Source: Caballeronia sp. INDeC2
GTDB taxonomy: Bacteria > Pseudomonadota > Gammaproteobacteria > Burkholderiales > Burkholderiaceae
Direction: 5' to 3'
Assembly: GCF_023631325.1 (NCBI RefSeq)
Contig: NZ_JALQDG010000006.1
Coordinates: forward strand, 1 to 36,225
DNA: 36,225 nucleotides
The number at the start of each line of letters is the position of its first letter. Position 1 is the stretch's first letter. Both the position numbers and the translations under genes were made by a program. The notes beneath the pieces were generated by a model. That model saw only the letters and a program-made list of their open reading frames with translations. It did no database searches and was not told the DNA's origin. Below, in pieces: positions 7,479 through 15,698 of the stretch.

Positions 7479-8012
7479 TCAGTGCCAGTGACGCGTGAGC
7501 GGCCCGTCCTCTCCGGCAACGGGATCGCTTTTCGGGAACGGCAACGCTTCCATTGCGACGCGTTCCGCCTCGCTGATCGCTTCGCGTCGAATGTCCCACT
7601 GCTGGCCGGGCGGATACGCGCCGATCACCTGAAAGCGGCGGCCTGCCGTCAGCAGGCAATGACCGGTGCCGGCGGGCAGAATGAGCGCATCGCCGGCGCT
7701 GACCGCGATCACGCGGCCGTGTGGACCGCCGAGAATCAGCTCGGCTTCGCCCGATGCGATGCCGAGCGCCTCATGCGCGGTCGAATGGAAATGATGATAG
7801 TCGAAGACACTGTCGCGCCATTGCGGCGGCCAGCCGTTCTGCGCGAACAGGGCTTCGAAACGCGCGGCGCCGTCGGCGACTTTGGGATCGATCGCGCCGC
7901 GCCACACGAGCACCGGCAGACGCGAATTGTTCGGCACCCAGCCGTTAGGCGGGAGCATGAAGTGCTCGCAGCGCGCGCCTTGCGCCAATAGATTTACGGT
8001 TTGTTCGGCCAT
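7479..8012 (-). CDS. YjlB-like cupin protein
   Basis: The 177-residue protein is a single-domain cupin. Motif 1 is visible as FDYHHFHSTAHEALGIASGE, with His residues and Glu positioned for metal binding, and motif 2 as GDALILPAGTGHCLL. The N-terminal MLPPNGWVPNN and PVLVWRG and the C-terminal YPPGQQWDIRR match the Bacillus YjlB-type cupins, whose reaction is unknown. It is expected to be a soluble metal-binding protein. GGAG lies about 10 nt upstream of the ATG at 8012. It converges with the DMT exporter and is codirectional with the two small envelope-protein genes upstream. Confidence 0.85.
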   Translation of the reverse strand: MAEQTVNLLAQGARCEHFMLPPNGWVPNNSRLPVLVWRGAIDPKVADGAARFEALFAQNGWPPQWRDSVFDYHHFHSTAHEALGIASGEAELILGGPHGRVIAVSAGDALILPAGTGHCLLTAGRRFQVIGAYPPGQQWDIRREAISEAERVAMEALPFPKSDPVAGEDGPLTRHWH

Positions 8013-8080
8013 CTTGCGCTTTCTCCGAAAGAGTCAGAGAAAGCACAGCAACAGACGTTCCACTGCGTTTACAAGCCGCT

Positions 8081-8320
8081 TCATCGCCCGTGCCAATGCC
8101 CGCCGCCGCCGGAAAAGCCGACGCCGAGCGATACCGACGGCGCCGCGTAATATCCTGGTCCATATCCATAGCCATAAGCGGGCGCGTAGCCGTAGACCGG
8201 TGCGGGCGCGGGCGCATAGCCGTAAGGCGGCGCATAGACGCAGCCGCCGAGCCCCGCGGCCAGCACCAACGCGGCGGGCACAATCAGCGCCCTGGTTCGA
8301 GTTCGAATTGAATCTTTCAT
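8081..8320 (-). CDS. Small Tyr/Gly/Pro-rich lipoprotein
   Basis: The 79-residue precursor has an Arg-rich N-terminus, a hydrophobic core and a lipobox LGGC with the lipidated Cys at residue 27. The mature part is almost entirely Tyr, Gly, Ala and Pro in repeated YGYAPA-like units, ending in SGGGGHWHGR. It should be a lipid-anchored envelope protein. Such short Gly/Tyr-rich lipoproteins are common and functionally undefined in Burkholderiaceae. It follows the similar gene at 8351-8680 by 30 bp on the same strand, so they are likely one operon. Confidence 0.8.
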   Translation of the reverse strand: MKDSIRTRTRALIVPAALVLAAGLGGCVYAPPYGYAPAPAPVYGYAPAYGYGYGPGYYAAPSVSLGVGFSGGGGHWHGR

Positions 8321-8350
8321 GATGATGCCCCGCTCAGGGTTGTCCTCTGC

Positions 8351-8680
8351 TTACCAGTGCCGATAGCCATAGCCGCCGTGATGCGCGTACCAGTCGCGCC
8401 GTCCCCAGTAGCGGTAGCCGTCCCAGTAACGGTCGCCATGCCAGCCGATGACGATGGCAGGCGCAGGCGCGACGACGACCGGCGCGGGTTGATACACGAC
8501 CGGCGGAGGCGGAGGCGCTTCGTAGACGGGCGCAGGCGCGACATACACCGGCGGCGCGGCATAGACCGGCGCCACCGGCACCCCGAGATTGACGCCGACA
8601 CTCACGCGCGCCAGCGCGGCTTCGCAAGCGAGTCCCGCCGACAACGCGATTCCGATCCCGACCAAGCCTTTGATGTTCAT
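8351..8680 (-). CDS. Exported Pro/Tyr/Trp-rich protein
   Basis: The 109-residue precursor starts MNIKGLVGIGIALSAGLACE, a Sec signal peptide that ends at about ALARVSVGVNLG. A long Pro/Val/Ala-rich stretch (YVAPAP, PPPPPVVYQPAP) follows, and then an aromatic tail with GDRYWDGYRYWGRRDW and a final YGYRHW. It is probably a periplasmic or surface protein of unknown function. The ATG at 8680 is preceded by GAGGA; the frame open to 8731 would bury the signal peptide. Together with the lipoprotein gene downstream it forms a small envelope pair, divergent from the LysR gene. Confidence 0.8.
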   Translation of the reverse strand: MNIKGLVGIGIALSAGLACEAALARVSVGVNLGVPVAPVYAAPPVYVAPAPVYEAPPPPPVVYQPAPVVVAPAPAIVIGWHGDRYWDGYRYWGRRDWYAHHGGYGYRHW

Positions 8681-8778
8681 TTCGTCCTCTACCGAGAAAT
8701 CAATCACGCAGACTGCGATGCGATCCTGCATTCGTATGCAGCCGTGAATTCATGTTAGCCGCGCCCGTCAGCCGCTGA

Positions 8779-8795
8779 GTTACAAGCGCTGTAAC
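8779..8795. promoter_or_regulatory. LysR-type box-like dyad
   Basis: GTTACA-N5-TGTAAC forms a 6-bp inverted repeat and contains T-N11-A, the core pattern of LysR-type operator boxes. It lies in the spacer between the minus-strand envelope-protein gene and the plus-strand LysR gene, about 120 bp upstream of the latter. Autoregulation plus control of the divergent pair is a reasonable inference, not shown. Confidence 0.45.
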
Positions 8796-8915
8796 AGATG
8801 TGAACACTGAAACGAATGTGCGAAAACGGCGCGCCATGCCGCATCGACAGAGCCGGTTGCGCGCTCTTGCGCCGCCATGGGATAGTTCCGGCTTCGTCAA
8901 ACGGATGGCGGCCCG

Positions 8916-9833
8916 ATGGACTTACTGCGGAGCATGAGGATCTTTGCGCGCGTGGCGGAGGCGGCGAGCTTCACCGTCGCGGCGCAGCAAATGGACATTA
9001 CGACGGCGCAGGCATCGCGCGCCGTCACCGAACTGGAAACGCATTTGCGCACGCGTCTTCTAAATCGCACGACGCGGCGCGTCGCGCTCACGGACGCCGG
9101 CAATCGCTATCTCACGCGCTGCAAGGAAGTGCTCGAACTCGTCGATCTCTCCGAGGCCGAAGCCGGCGACGCGCAAGTCTCGCCGAGCGGCGTGCTGCGC
9201 ATGCATGCGCCGATCACGTTCGGCCAGCACTACGTCGTCCCCGCGCTCACGCGTTATCTGGAGGAACATCCGCAGGTTCGCGTCGAACTGACGCTCTCGC
9301 AGCATGTGCCCGACATGCTCGACGAAGGCTTCGACGTCTTTTTGCAAGTCACCACGTCCACCCTGCCCGACTCCGCGCTCGTCTCTACGAAAATCTGCTC
9401 GATGCCGAGCGTGCTGTGCGCGTCGCCCGGCTATCTGAAGCGCGCGGGTACGCCGCAACGCATCGAGGATCTGACGAATCACGCGTGCCTGCAACTCGTG
9501 ACGACCTTCTTCCCCGTCGACCGATGGATTTTCGAAGGCCCGCGCGGACAGATCGAAGTGGAACTGGAACCGGGCCGGCTGCGCGTCAATTCCGCCGATG
9601 CGCTCGCCGTCGCGTTGTCGAACGGACTCGGCATCGCGCCTTTGCCGATGCTCGCGGCGCTTCCGTGGCTGCAAAGCGGCGCGCTCGTGCGCGCGCTGCC
9701 CGAATGGGAATTGCAGACCATGACGATCTACGCGATGTACGCGTCCCGCCAGTATCTCGATGCGAAGATCCGTACGTGGGTCGCGTTTCTGCGCGAATTC
9801 GTCGAAGGGACGCTTGCGAGCGAGCCGGTCTGA
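8916..9833 (+). CDS. LysR-family transcriptional regulator
   Basis: The 305-residue protein is a normal-length LysR regulator. The N-terminal winged HTH (about residues 1-60) reads RIFARVAEAASFTVAAQQMDIT with ASRAVTELETHLRTRLLNRTTRRVALTDAG, followed by the linker helix and a two-lobed effector domain (about 90-300). The pattern RSMRIFARVAEAASF places it with the CrgA/DsdC-like subgroup common in Burkholderiaceae. The effector is unknown. Its divergent neighbours are the small envelope proteins, and a LysR-box-like dyad lies between them. The next downstream locus is a pseudogene, so its regulated target may have been lost or may be elsewhere. Confidence 0.92.
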   Translation: MDLLRSMRIFARVAEAASFTVAAQQMDITTAQASRAVTELETHLRTRLLNRTTRRVALTDAGNRYLTRCKEVLELVDLSEAEAGDAQVSPSGVLRMHAPITFGQHYVVPALTRYLEEHPQVRVELTLSQHVPDMLDEGFDVFLQVTTSTLPDSALVSTKICSMPSVLCASPGYLKRAGTPQRIEDLTNHACLQLVTTFFPVDRWIFEGPRGQIEVELEPGRLRVNSADALAVALSNGLGIAPLPMLAALPWLQSGALVRALPEWELQTMTIYAMYASRQYLDAKIRTWVAFLREFVEGTLASEPV

Positions 9834-9939
9834 GCGTCATCTAAAACATCGCATCCCCAAGACAAATGATGCTCCCGAATGCGTCCGCATACGTTCTCTA
9901 AACGCGTAGTTGCAAGCATGGTTCGGAACACTAAACTGC

Positions 9940-10618
9940 TTGATGGTGCGCCTGCATCTCGTCGACGATGCCTGATCGCCGCGTGTCTGCTGTTCGTCGT
10001 ACGCTATGGCCGCGTGAACTGCTTTCGCCTCGAATTCGACGGGCGCGGGCGGCGTTCGAACGTCGAGCGCACCTTCGACGAAAGCCGCGCGCTCCGAGCC
10101 GCGCGACGCTCGACATCCTGCAGGCGCATATCTTCAATAACCTGATCTGGCCGGACTTCGCGCGCATTCCCTCGCCGGGTGCGCCGGCTGTGCGATTCGA
10201 AGCGCTGGAGGTCGGCGAGCATGTGACGTTGAACGGGCGCACCGTGACGGCGTGGCCTGCAGGATACGGTGCCGTCGATGGGGTATGCGGTATCGAGCGG
10301 GACGGGCGTGCCTCGCTTTCAGCGGCGATACGACGACCAATCCTCGGTTCTGGGCCACGGTTTGCGCGATGCCGGGATTGCAACATGTGATCGTAGAGAC
10401 CGCGTTTCCCGATGCGCAACTCGCGCTGGCGCATGCGGCGCATCACTATTGCCCCGACGCTGATCGCGGACGATGTGCAGGGCATCGAGATGAAGGCGGA
10501 GTTGCTGATATCGCATCTGAAACCGCCGCACGGCGCGCAGATTCTGGATGAACTGCGCGCCGCGTTGCCGGGGGTTTCACTGCGTGCGTTGCGGGCCGGC
10601 GAGGTGTTGACATTGTGA
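9940..10618 (+). pseudogene. Decayed class-II cyclic-nucleotide phosphodiesterase (MBL fold)
   Basis: Parts of one protein family appear in successive frames. TLDILQAHIFNNLIWPDFARIP runs from about 10106 to 10262 in one frame. VPSMGYAVSSGTG follows near 10275 in a second. FSGDTTTNPRFWATV and VIVETAFPD run from 10318 to about 10450 in a third, and LLISHLKPPHGAQILDELR runs on to the stop at 10618 in a fourth reading. These are the central and C-terminal blocks of class-II 3',5'-cyclic-nucleotide phosphodiesterases with the metallo-beta-lactamase fold. The N-terminal metal site (HxHxDH) is not recoverable, with only weak LIAACLLFVV similarity near 9980. At least three frameshifts and the lost active site make it nonfunctional. 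The exact left end is uncertain. Confidence 0.75.
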
Positions 10619-10631
10619 TGTCCCGCCCTTC

Positions 10632-11660
10632 TCAGCGTGAACCCACGACTGCACGGCTTTCGATAGCGCGAACATTCGCCGGCGAAGCGACCGTAGCGGC
10701 CGGGAGCAGATTGCCTCGCAGGATCGCCCGCACCGTCCCCGCGATCATGAGACCGATCACCACGTTCGCCACCGCGAACGCCACCGGCGCAATCCACACC
10801 ATCGGTCCCGTTGCGCCGCGTTCGAGCATGCGGATCGCCATCGTCGGCAACGCGGCTGCGCCGAAGCTGAAGGCCCAATACGAAGGCGTGAATGCGCTTT
10901 GACGAATCCACGGTACGAGACGCGCAAGCATCAGCACCTGATAAAGACCATAGCCGAGCAGCATGTAGGCGAACATATCCGGCACGCCATGCGTGATCGC
11001 GAGATACGACACGCCTCCGACGACCGGCGGCGCGAGCTGAATGCCGAGGCTCGGGCGCAGCGCTTCGGGCAGCGGCTCATGCACGGCGGCGCGATGCAGC
11101 ACGATCGATTCGATCGCGAGCCACGAGAACACACCCGCGCCGAAGAACAACATGCCGATTTGCGTTAAGCCAAGGCCGGCAGCCGCCGTTCCCGCGACGA
11201 AGCTCGGCGCGACCGTCGGCAGATAGATGGCGGGCGTGGTCAGCTCGGGCTTGCGGCCGCCTTGCCAGAATCGTCCTTGCAGATAGGCGCCGAGCGCGAG
11301 CGAACTCACTACGCCGATCGCGAAGAGCGCGACGGCGAGACCGCGCGAATACGCTTGCACGGCTTGCGCGGCGAGCATCGTCGATACGGGGACGAGCGCC
11401 GCGAACGAAGACTGCACCGGGTGACGCATCTCGGCGATAGCCGCGTCGCGTTGCACGACCCACTTGCGCCCGTACGCGAAGAGCACCGCGAGCCACACGA
11501 CGAGCGCGCCCGCCGTCAAGAGCGCGGGCAGCGCTTCGGGAATCGTCCATACGCGGGCCGCCGCGCGCCATGCGCCCGCGAGCGCGAGCGAACCGACCGC
11601 GATGCCGAAGAACGCCACCGGCATCGGTCCTTGATTGTTCGTACCATTGCTGTTGTCCAT
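10632..11660 (-). CDS. tehA: TehA/SLAC1-family (TDT) transporter
   Basis: The 342-residue protein is a ten-helix membrane protein of the tellurite-resistance/dicarboxylate transporter (SLAC1-like anion channel) family. The start MPVAFFGIAVGSLALAGAWR is the family's first helix, and the symmetrical helix pairs continue to the C-terminus, with PSYWAFSFGAAALPTMAI in helix 9. Homologues are trimeric anion channels; TehA overexpression gives tellurite tolerance, but the natural substrate is unsettled. No tehB methyltransferase lies beside it. The GGAG-like site (AGAAGGGCAATGG, read on the minus strand) supports the start. Its stop is 13 bp from the end of the phosphodiesterase remnant, to which it is convergent. 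Confidence 0.85.
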   Translation of the reverse strand: MDNSNGTNNQGPMPVAFFGIAVGSLALAGAWRAAARVWTIPEALPALLTAGALVVWLAVLFAYGRKWVVQRDAAIAEMRHPVQSSFAALVPVSTMLAAQAVQAYSRGLAVALFAIGVVSSLALGAYLQGRFWQGGRKPELTTPAIYLPTVAPSFVAGTAAAGLGLTQIGMLFFGAGVFSWLAIESIVLHRAAVHEPLPEALRPSLGIQLAPPVVGGVSYLAITHGVPDMFAYMLLGYGLYQVLMLARLVPWIRQSAFTPSYWAFSFGAAALPTMAIRMLERGATGPMVWIAPVAFAVANVVIGLMIAGTVRAILRGNLLPAATVASPANVRAIESRAVVGSR

Positions 11661-11762
11661 TGCCCTTCTCCATGAATCGTTATGTCGATGGAGAAAGGTT
11701 AATGGCGACGGCCTTCCGCGCGAATGTCGCAGCGTCTCGTTGCGCTGCTCGCGCGTCTCAAA

Positions 11763-12032
11763 CTACTCGCCGCCGCGCAGCTTCACCGCGATGTCGTGCC
11801 AGTCCTGCACCGCGTGTTTCAACTCGCGGCACAGTCTCGGATCGAGCGCGTGGAGACGCGACCACAAATCGTCGAGCGACTTTTCGCGCGCCTCGAACAC
11901 GGCCACGGCCGCAAGCTTGCTCGCGCCGGACAAACGCGCTTCGGCATCGACGCATTCCATGTACAAATGCGCGAGATGCGGATCGGCAAGCTCCACAGGA
12001 CGCAGATGAACGGCGGTAAAGCGTGACTTCAT
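11763..12032 (-). CDS. Small conserved-looking protein of unknown function
   Basis: I do not recognise this 89-residue protein. It starts MKSRFTAVHLRPVELADPHL and is mostly alpha-helical and charged, with LYMECVDAEARLSGASKLAAV and AREKSLDDLWSRLHALDPRL. It has no signal peptide or membrane segment, so it is probably cytoplasmic. Codon use is G/C-ending like its neighbours, which supports a real gene. The frame is open to 12095, but the ATG at 12032 gives the more natural start. It lies divergent from the diacylglycerol kinase gene and is followed by tehA on the same strand, about 100 bp away. Confidence 0.65.
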   Translation of the reverse strand: MKSRFTAVHLRPVELADPHLAHLYMECVDAEARLSGASKLAAVAVFEAREKSLDDLWSRLHALDPRLCRELKHAVQDWHDIAVKLRGGE

Positions 12033-12195
12033 GATTATCCCCGGCTCTCTTCTTGTTATCGACGTGAGTGCTTCCGGCTCACGTTTGCGGGACAAGTATG
12101 AAGGTCCGGCGAATCGCGCGGCAAGCCCATTCGTCGCGGCTTCGTGCGGTATGGATCAGCAAACGTTTTCGCGCCGGCGCGGTAACATTCCCGTC

Positions 12196-12627
12196 ATGAA
12201 TCGTTCGACAAGTTCCTCATCCACGTCCACGCAAGGTCCGCACCTCAAGCGTCGCGGCCTCTTGCGGGCCGTCTTCGCGCTGCGTCATTCATGGGCGGGC
12301 ATCGTCGCGACATGGCGCGAGGAAAGCGCGTTTCGCCAGGAAGTGTGCGTCGCGATTGTGCTGCTGCCGATCGCCGCGTTCGTCGACGTGAGCGCCGCGG
12401 AACGCGTGCTGCTCGCGGGATCGGTGCTGCTCGTGTTGCTCGTCGAGCTACTCAATTCGAGCATCGAAGCGACGATCGATCGCATTTCGCTCGACCGTCA
12501 CGAACTCTCTGGACGGGCGAAGGATTGCGGCAGCGCCGCCGTCATGATGGCGCTCGTGATCGCCGCGGTGACCTGGGGCGTGATCTGCGGCCCGCTCGCG
12601 TGGCACTGGCTGCGCGTGCATCTTTAA
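12196..12627 (+). CDS. dgkA: Diacylglycerol kinase
   Basis: The 143-residue protein is a small integral-membrane diacylglycerol kinase, which phosphorylates diacylglycerol for lipid recycling at the inner membrane. The three-helix core is intact: EESAFRQE in the amphipathic surface helix, then VELLNSSIEATIDRIS, the active-site helix with its glutamates, and HELSGRAKDCGSAAVMMAL, the family signature. An N-terminal Ser/Thr-rich extension of about 20 residues precedes the core. The start at 12196 is my choice; an ATG at 12151 in the same frame would add 15 residues. No strong ribosome-binding site separates them. It converges with the hydrolase gene, 6 bp away. Confidence 0.93.
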   Translation: MNRSTSSSSTSTQGPHLKRRGLLRAVFALRHSWAGIVATWREESAFRQEVCVAIVLLPIAAFVDVSAAERVLLAGSVLLVLLVELLNSSIEATIDRISLDRHELSGRAKDCGSAAVMMALVIAAVTWGVICGPLAWHWLRVHL

Positions 12628-12633
12628 AGCGCA

Positions 12634-13659
12634 TCACTTCGATACGAATGCGTCGATGTGCCGCGCCAGCTCGATCGGATACTGGAACATGAGCGCGTGC
12701 CCCGCGTCCGCGACCACATCGAGCGTCGCGCGCGGAATCGTCTGTTCGAGATGACGCGCGTTGGCATCGGCGAGGACATCGTCGTTCGCGCCCGCGACGA
12801 TCAACGTGCGCACGGGCGAGCGGCGCAACGCATCGGCGGCGGCGGAATCTTTGAACCACTGCGTCATTGCTTGATTCTGCTGGTCCGCGACCGCATCGGG
12901 CACAGGCCGCCCTTTGTAGCCGTGCGGCTTGAACATGTCGCCGACAAAACACCTCGACGCGTCCGCGACGGCATCGGCGGGAAAAAGTGCGGCCATGATT
13001 TTCGGAAACGCGTCCGCGCCCGAACTCGACAGCACTTGCTGCACGTCGGGCGCGAGCGGCAGCGCTTGCGGACCCGGCGGCGCGGTCGCGATCAGCGTAA
13101 GCGATTCCACTTTCTCGGGCGCATCGAGCGCGAGCCGTTGCGCGATCATGCCGCCCATCGACCAGCCGACTACATTCACGCGTGCGAGCTTCAGACCCGC
13201 GATGACATCGGCGGCATCGATGGCCATGTCGCGCATGCCGTAGTCGGGGCCGTAATGCCCTGCCATCGGCGTCGAGCGTCCGGTGCCGCGATTGTCGAAC
13301 ACGATGACTTCATGATGCTTCGCGAGTTCGCCGAGAAAATACGCGTTCCATTCGCCGAGCGTCGCGCGATAGCCGGTGATGAGAAGAAGCGGCGTCCCGT
13401 GGCCGAAGCGCGCATAGCCGATCGGCCCGTTCCTGCCCTGCACGGTTTTCACCTGCACGGCGGCGTTCCGGTCGGGGCGCGCGGTCTGCAAGCCGCAAAG
13501 CTGGCTCGTGCCGAACGAGACATCGTCGGCGAACGCGGGCGATGCGATCGTCGACAAAACGACGATCATCGACAAAACGACGATCATCGACAAAACGACG
13601 ATCATCGACAAAACGACTGCGCACGACGACACGACGCGGGCGAGCGGCATGAGTTTCAT
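12634..13659 (-). CDS. Exported alpha/beta-hydrolase
   Basis: The 341-residue protein has an alpha/beta-hydrolase fold with a complete catalytic set: nucleophile Ser167 in GWSMGG, Asp293 or Asp294 in AGANDDV, and His321 in DAGHALMFQYP. The oxyanion-side block LLLITGYRAT and the FDNRGTGRS loop are typical of esterase or haloperoxidase-like hydrolases. The substrate is unknown. The N-terminus is a long signal peptide whose core is the hexapeptide VVLSMI repeated three times, encoded by an 18-bp tandem repeat (13552-13617); cleavage after ASPAFA is likely. It is divergent from the lipoprotein gene at 13770. Confidence 0.85.
   Translation of the reverse strand: MKLMPLARVVSSCAVVLSMIVVLSMIVVLSMIVVLSTIASPAFADDVSFGTSQLCGLQTARPDRNAAVQVKTVQGRNGPIGYARFGHGTPLLLITGYRATLGEWNAYFLGELAKHHEVIVFDNRGTGRSTPMAGHYGPDYGMRDMAIDAADVIAGLKLARVNVVGWSMGGMIAQRLALDAPEKVESLTLIATAPPGPQALPLAPDVQQVLSSSGADAFPKIMAALFPADAVADASRCFVGDMFKPHGYKGRPVPDAVADQQNQAMTQWFKDSAAADALRRSPVRTLIVAGANDDVLADANARHLEQTIPRATLDVVADAGHALMFQYPIELARHIDAFVSK
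13552..13617 (-). repeat. 18-bp tandem repeat in a signal-peptide region
   Basis: CGACAAAACGACGATCAT is repeated three times exactly and once in part (3.7 copies). In the minus-strand reading frame it encodes VVLSMI units in the hydrophobic core of the hydrolase's signal peptide. Each unit is a multiple of three, so copy-number change would lengthen or shorten the core without a frameshift. Confidence 0.95.
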
Positions 13660-13769
13660 CCACGACTCCGGGTGGAATAAAAAAGCGCGACGCGGTCGCG
13701 ACAGCGGGGAATAATAGGCGGCGGATCGCGCGCCTTCAACAAGAGCTTAAGAAAAAGGAGTTCAAGCAG

Positions 13770-14093
13770 ATGAATCGACTTTTCCGCTCGTGCTTTCTTC
13801 CCGCTGCCGCACTGATGCTCGCCGCGTGCAGCACGCCCGTCGAATTCTCGGCGAGCGCGAACCCGCCCCCATGGAACGATGCCAACGCCGATGCCGATTT
13901 CAGCGGCATGGACAACTCGATGTCCGCGTGCAAGGCCGCCGCGAAGAAAGCGGGCGCGGGCCGCTGCACGCAGGTGCGGGCCTACGAGGCGTGCATGAAG
14001 GACAAGGGCTACATCACCGTGCTCGGCCCGGAAAATCCGCCGAATTGCGGCCAGCCCGAATGGGAGCAGGACGTGCGCAAGTGGATCAAGTAA
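13770..14093 (+). CDS. Small lipoprotein of unknown function
   Basis: The 107-residue precursor has a lipoprotein signal peptide ending LAAC, with lipidated Cys20. The mature part has two Cys pairs, SACKAAAKKAG...RCTQVRAYEACMKDKGY and NCGQPEW, suggesting disulfides. I do not recognise a family. AAGGAG lies about 8 nt upstream of the ATG, a good ribosome-binding site. Codon use is typical of the window. It is followed convergently by the NCS1 permease, 6 bp away. Confidence 0.82.
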   Translation: MNRLFRSCFLPAAALMLAACSTPVEFSASANPPPWNDANADADFSGMDNSMSACKAAAKKAGAGRCTQVRAYEACMKDKGYITVLGPENPPNCGQPEWEQDVRKWIK

Positions 14094-14099
14094 GCCGTT

Positions 14100-15575
14100 C
14101 TACTTCCGATTCGCCATGCGCATGAACACGACGTAAAGCAACGCGCCCGCGGCCGCGCCGATCAGCCAGCCGAGATTGTTCGGCGGCAGAAGCTTGAGCA
14201 TTTGCGTGGAGAGCTCCCAGCCGACCGAGATCGCGCCCGACAAGAGGAGCGCCGCGAGCCCGACCTTGTTCCAGCCGCCGTCGTAGTAGAAGCGTCCGCC
14301 GGGCTGCATCGTGTAGAGATCGGCGGTCTTCACCTGCTGGCGCTTGACGAGGTAATAATCGGCCATCATCACGCCGTACATCGGCGCGAGCACGGCGCCG
14401 AACACGGACACAAAAATCGTGATCGCCTTCGGGCTGTCGACGAAGATCCACGGGCACACGATCACCGCGAGAATCGACGCAATCAAACCGCCCTTCTTGA
14501 AGTCCACATGCTTCGGAAAAAGATTGGCGATGTCGTACGCGGGCGACACGAAGTTCGCGACGATATTGATGCCCATCGTCGCGATGACGAACGTGATGCT
14601 GCCGATCGCTACCCACACCTTGTTCTCGATGCGCGAGACGATTTCGACCGGGTCCATGATCATCGTGCCGAATACTTTTTCGCTGCCCGCCGTGACGATC
14701 ACCGTGATGATGGCGAACGCAACGAAATTGAACGGCAGCCCGAGGAAATTGCCGATCTTCATCTGGCGCTCGCTCTTCGCGAAGCGCGAGAAGTCGCCGA
14801 AGTTCAGCAGCAGCGCGGCGAAGTAGCTCACGACGAGCAGAGTCGCGTTGATCATCGCGTGCAGTTGCTCGTCGCCAGACAGCACTTTGCCCGAGAGCGT
14901 CAGATTGAGGCTGCCGAGACCGGCGCGATACAGGATCCAGCCCATCAGCACGAACATCACGACATACACCGCCGGCCCGCAGAAATCGATGAACTTGCGG
15001 ATGATCTCCATGCCGCGCTGAAAGATGATGAGCTGCAGCAGCCACATGAAAAGAAAGCTCACCCAGCCGAGCATGTCGAGCCGCAGAAAGCCGGTATCGC
15101 GCCATGCTGCGACCGACGGCACGAACAGGAGCAGCAGCGTCGCGACCGCCTTCGACGCGAAATACGTCTGCACCCCGTACCATACGATGCCGACCACGCC
15201 GCGAATCAGCGCGGCGAGATTCGCGCCCATCACGCCCATCGAGACGCGCGCCATCACGGGAAACGGAATACCGTGCCTGAGACTCGGCTTGCCGACCCAG
15301 TTCATCAGCACGTACACGATCAGAATGCCGATGGTGAGCGCGAGCAGCACCTGCCACCCGGAGATGCCGAGCAGAAAGAGGCTCGCCGCGAAGGTATAGC
15401 CGCCGACGCTGTGCACATCCGACATCCACATCGCGAAGATGCTGTAGCCGGTCCAGGTTCGCTTCGCGCGCGGCACGGGCGCGAGATCGTGGTTGTAGAG
15501 GCGTTCGTCGGCGTTGACGATTTCGGCGTCGGCGCCGAGCGCGTCGGCGGCGGAGGTTGCGTGGGAAGCGGCCAT
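14100..15575 (-). CDS. NCS1-family nucleobase/allantoin-type permease
   Basis: The 491-residue protein has about twelve membrane segments and the marks of nucleobase:cation symporter-1 proteins: NHDLAPVPRAKRTWTGYSIFAMWMS at the N-terminus (split here by the reader as NHDLAPVP then RTW), a helix with GIPFPVMARVSMGVMGA and LNFGDFSRFAKSERQM in the middle, and APMYGVMMADYYLVKRQQV near the end. Such symporters import purines, pyrimidines, hydantoins or allantoin with Na+ or H+. The exact substrate cannot be told. AGGAGA precedes the ATG at 15575. No catabolic enzyme for a nucleobase is adjacent. Confidence 0.88.
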   Translation of the reverse strand: MAASHATSAADALGADAEIVNADERLYNHDLAPVPRAKRTWTGYSIFAMWMSDVHSVGGYTFAASLFLLGISGWQVLLALTIGILIVYVLMNWVGKPSLRHGIPFPVMARVSMGVMGANLAALIRGVVGIVWYGVQTYFASKAVATLLLLFVPSVAAWRDTGFLRLDMLGWVSFLFMWLLQLIIFQRGMEIIRKFIDFCGPAVYVVMFVLMGWILYRAGLGSLNLTLSGKVLSGDEQLHAMINATLLVVSYFAALLLNFGDFSRFAKSERQMKIGNFLGLPFNFVAFAIITVIVTAGSEKVFGTMIMDPVEIVSRIENKVWVAIGSITFVIATMGINIVANFVSPAYDIANLFPKHVDFKKGGLIASILAVIVCPWIFVDSPKAITIFVSVFGAVLAPMYGVMMADYYLVKRQQVKTADLYTMQPGGRFYYDGGWNKVGLAALLLSGAISVGWELSTQMLKLLPPNNLGWLIGAAAGALLYVVFMRMANRK

Positions 15576-15698
15576 GATGTCTCCTGTGCCTTCGACGAGC
15601 GCGTGTTATGTACCTAGATTAATCCATCAAAAGAACGAAGGTGAGAGAGCGGTGCGCTGCGCCGCCGCAGATTAAAGTCCGGCCGCGCGGCTGCCGTT

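Noticed and set aside
12658..13680. 340-codon plus-strand frame antisense to the alpha/beta-hydrolase
   Set aside because: The hydrolase on the minus strand has a full catalytic triad and signal peptide; the antisense peptide is a low-quality Arg/His-rich sequence.
14202..15617. 471-codon plus-strand frame opposite the NCS1 permease
   Set aside because: Arg/His/Glu-rich shadow of a conserved membrane protein gene, with no domain match.
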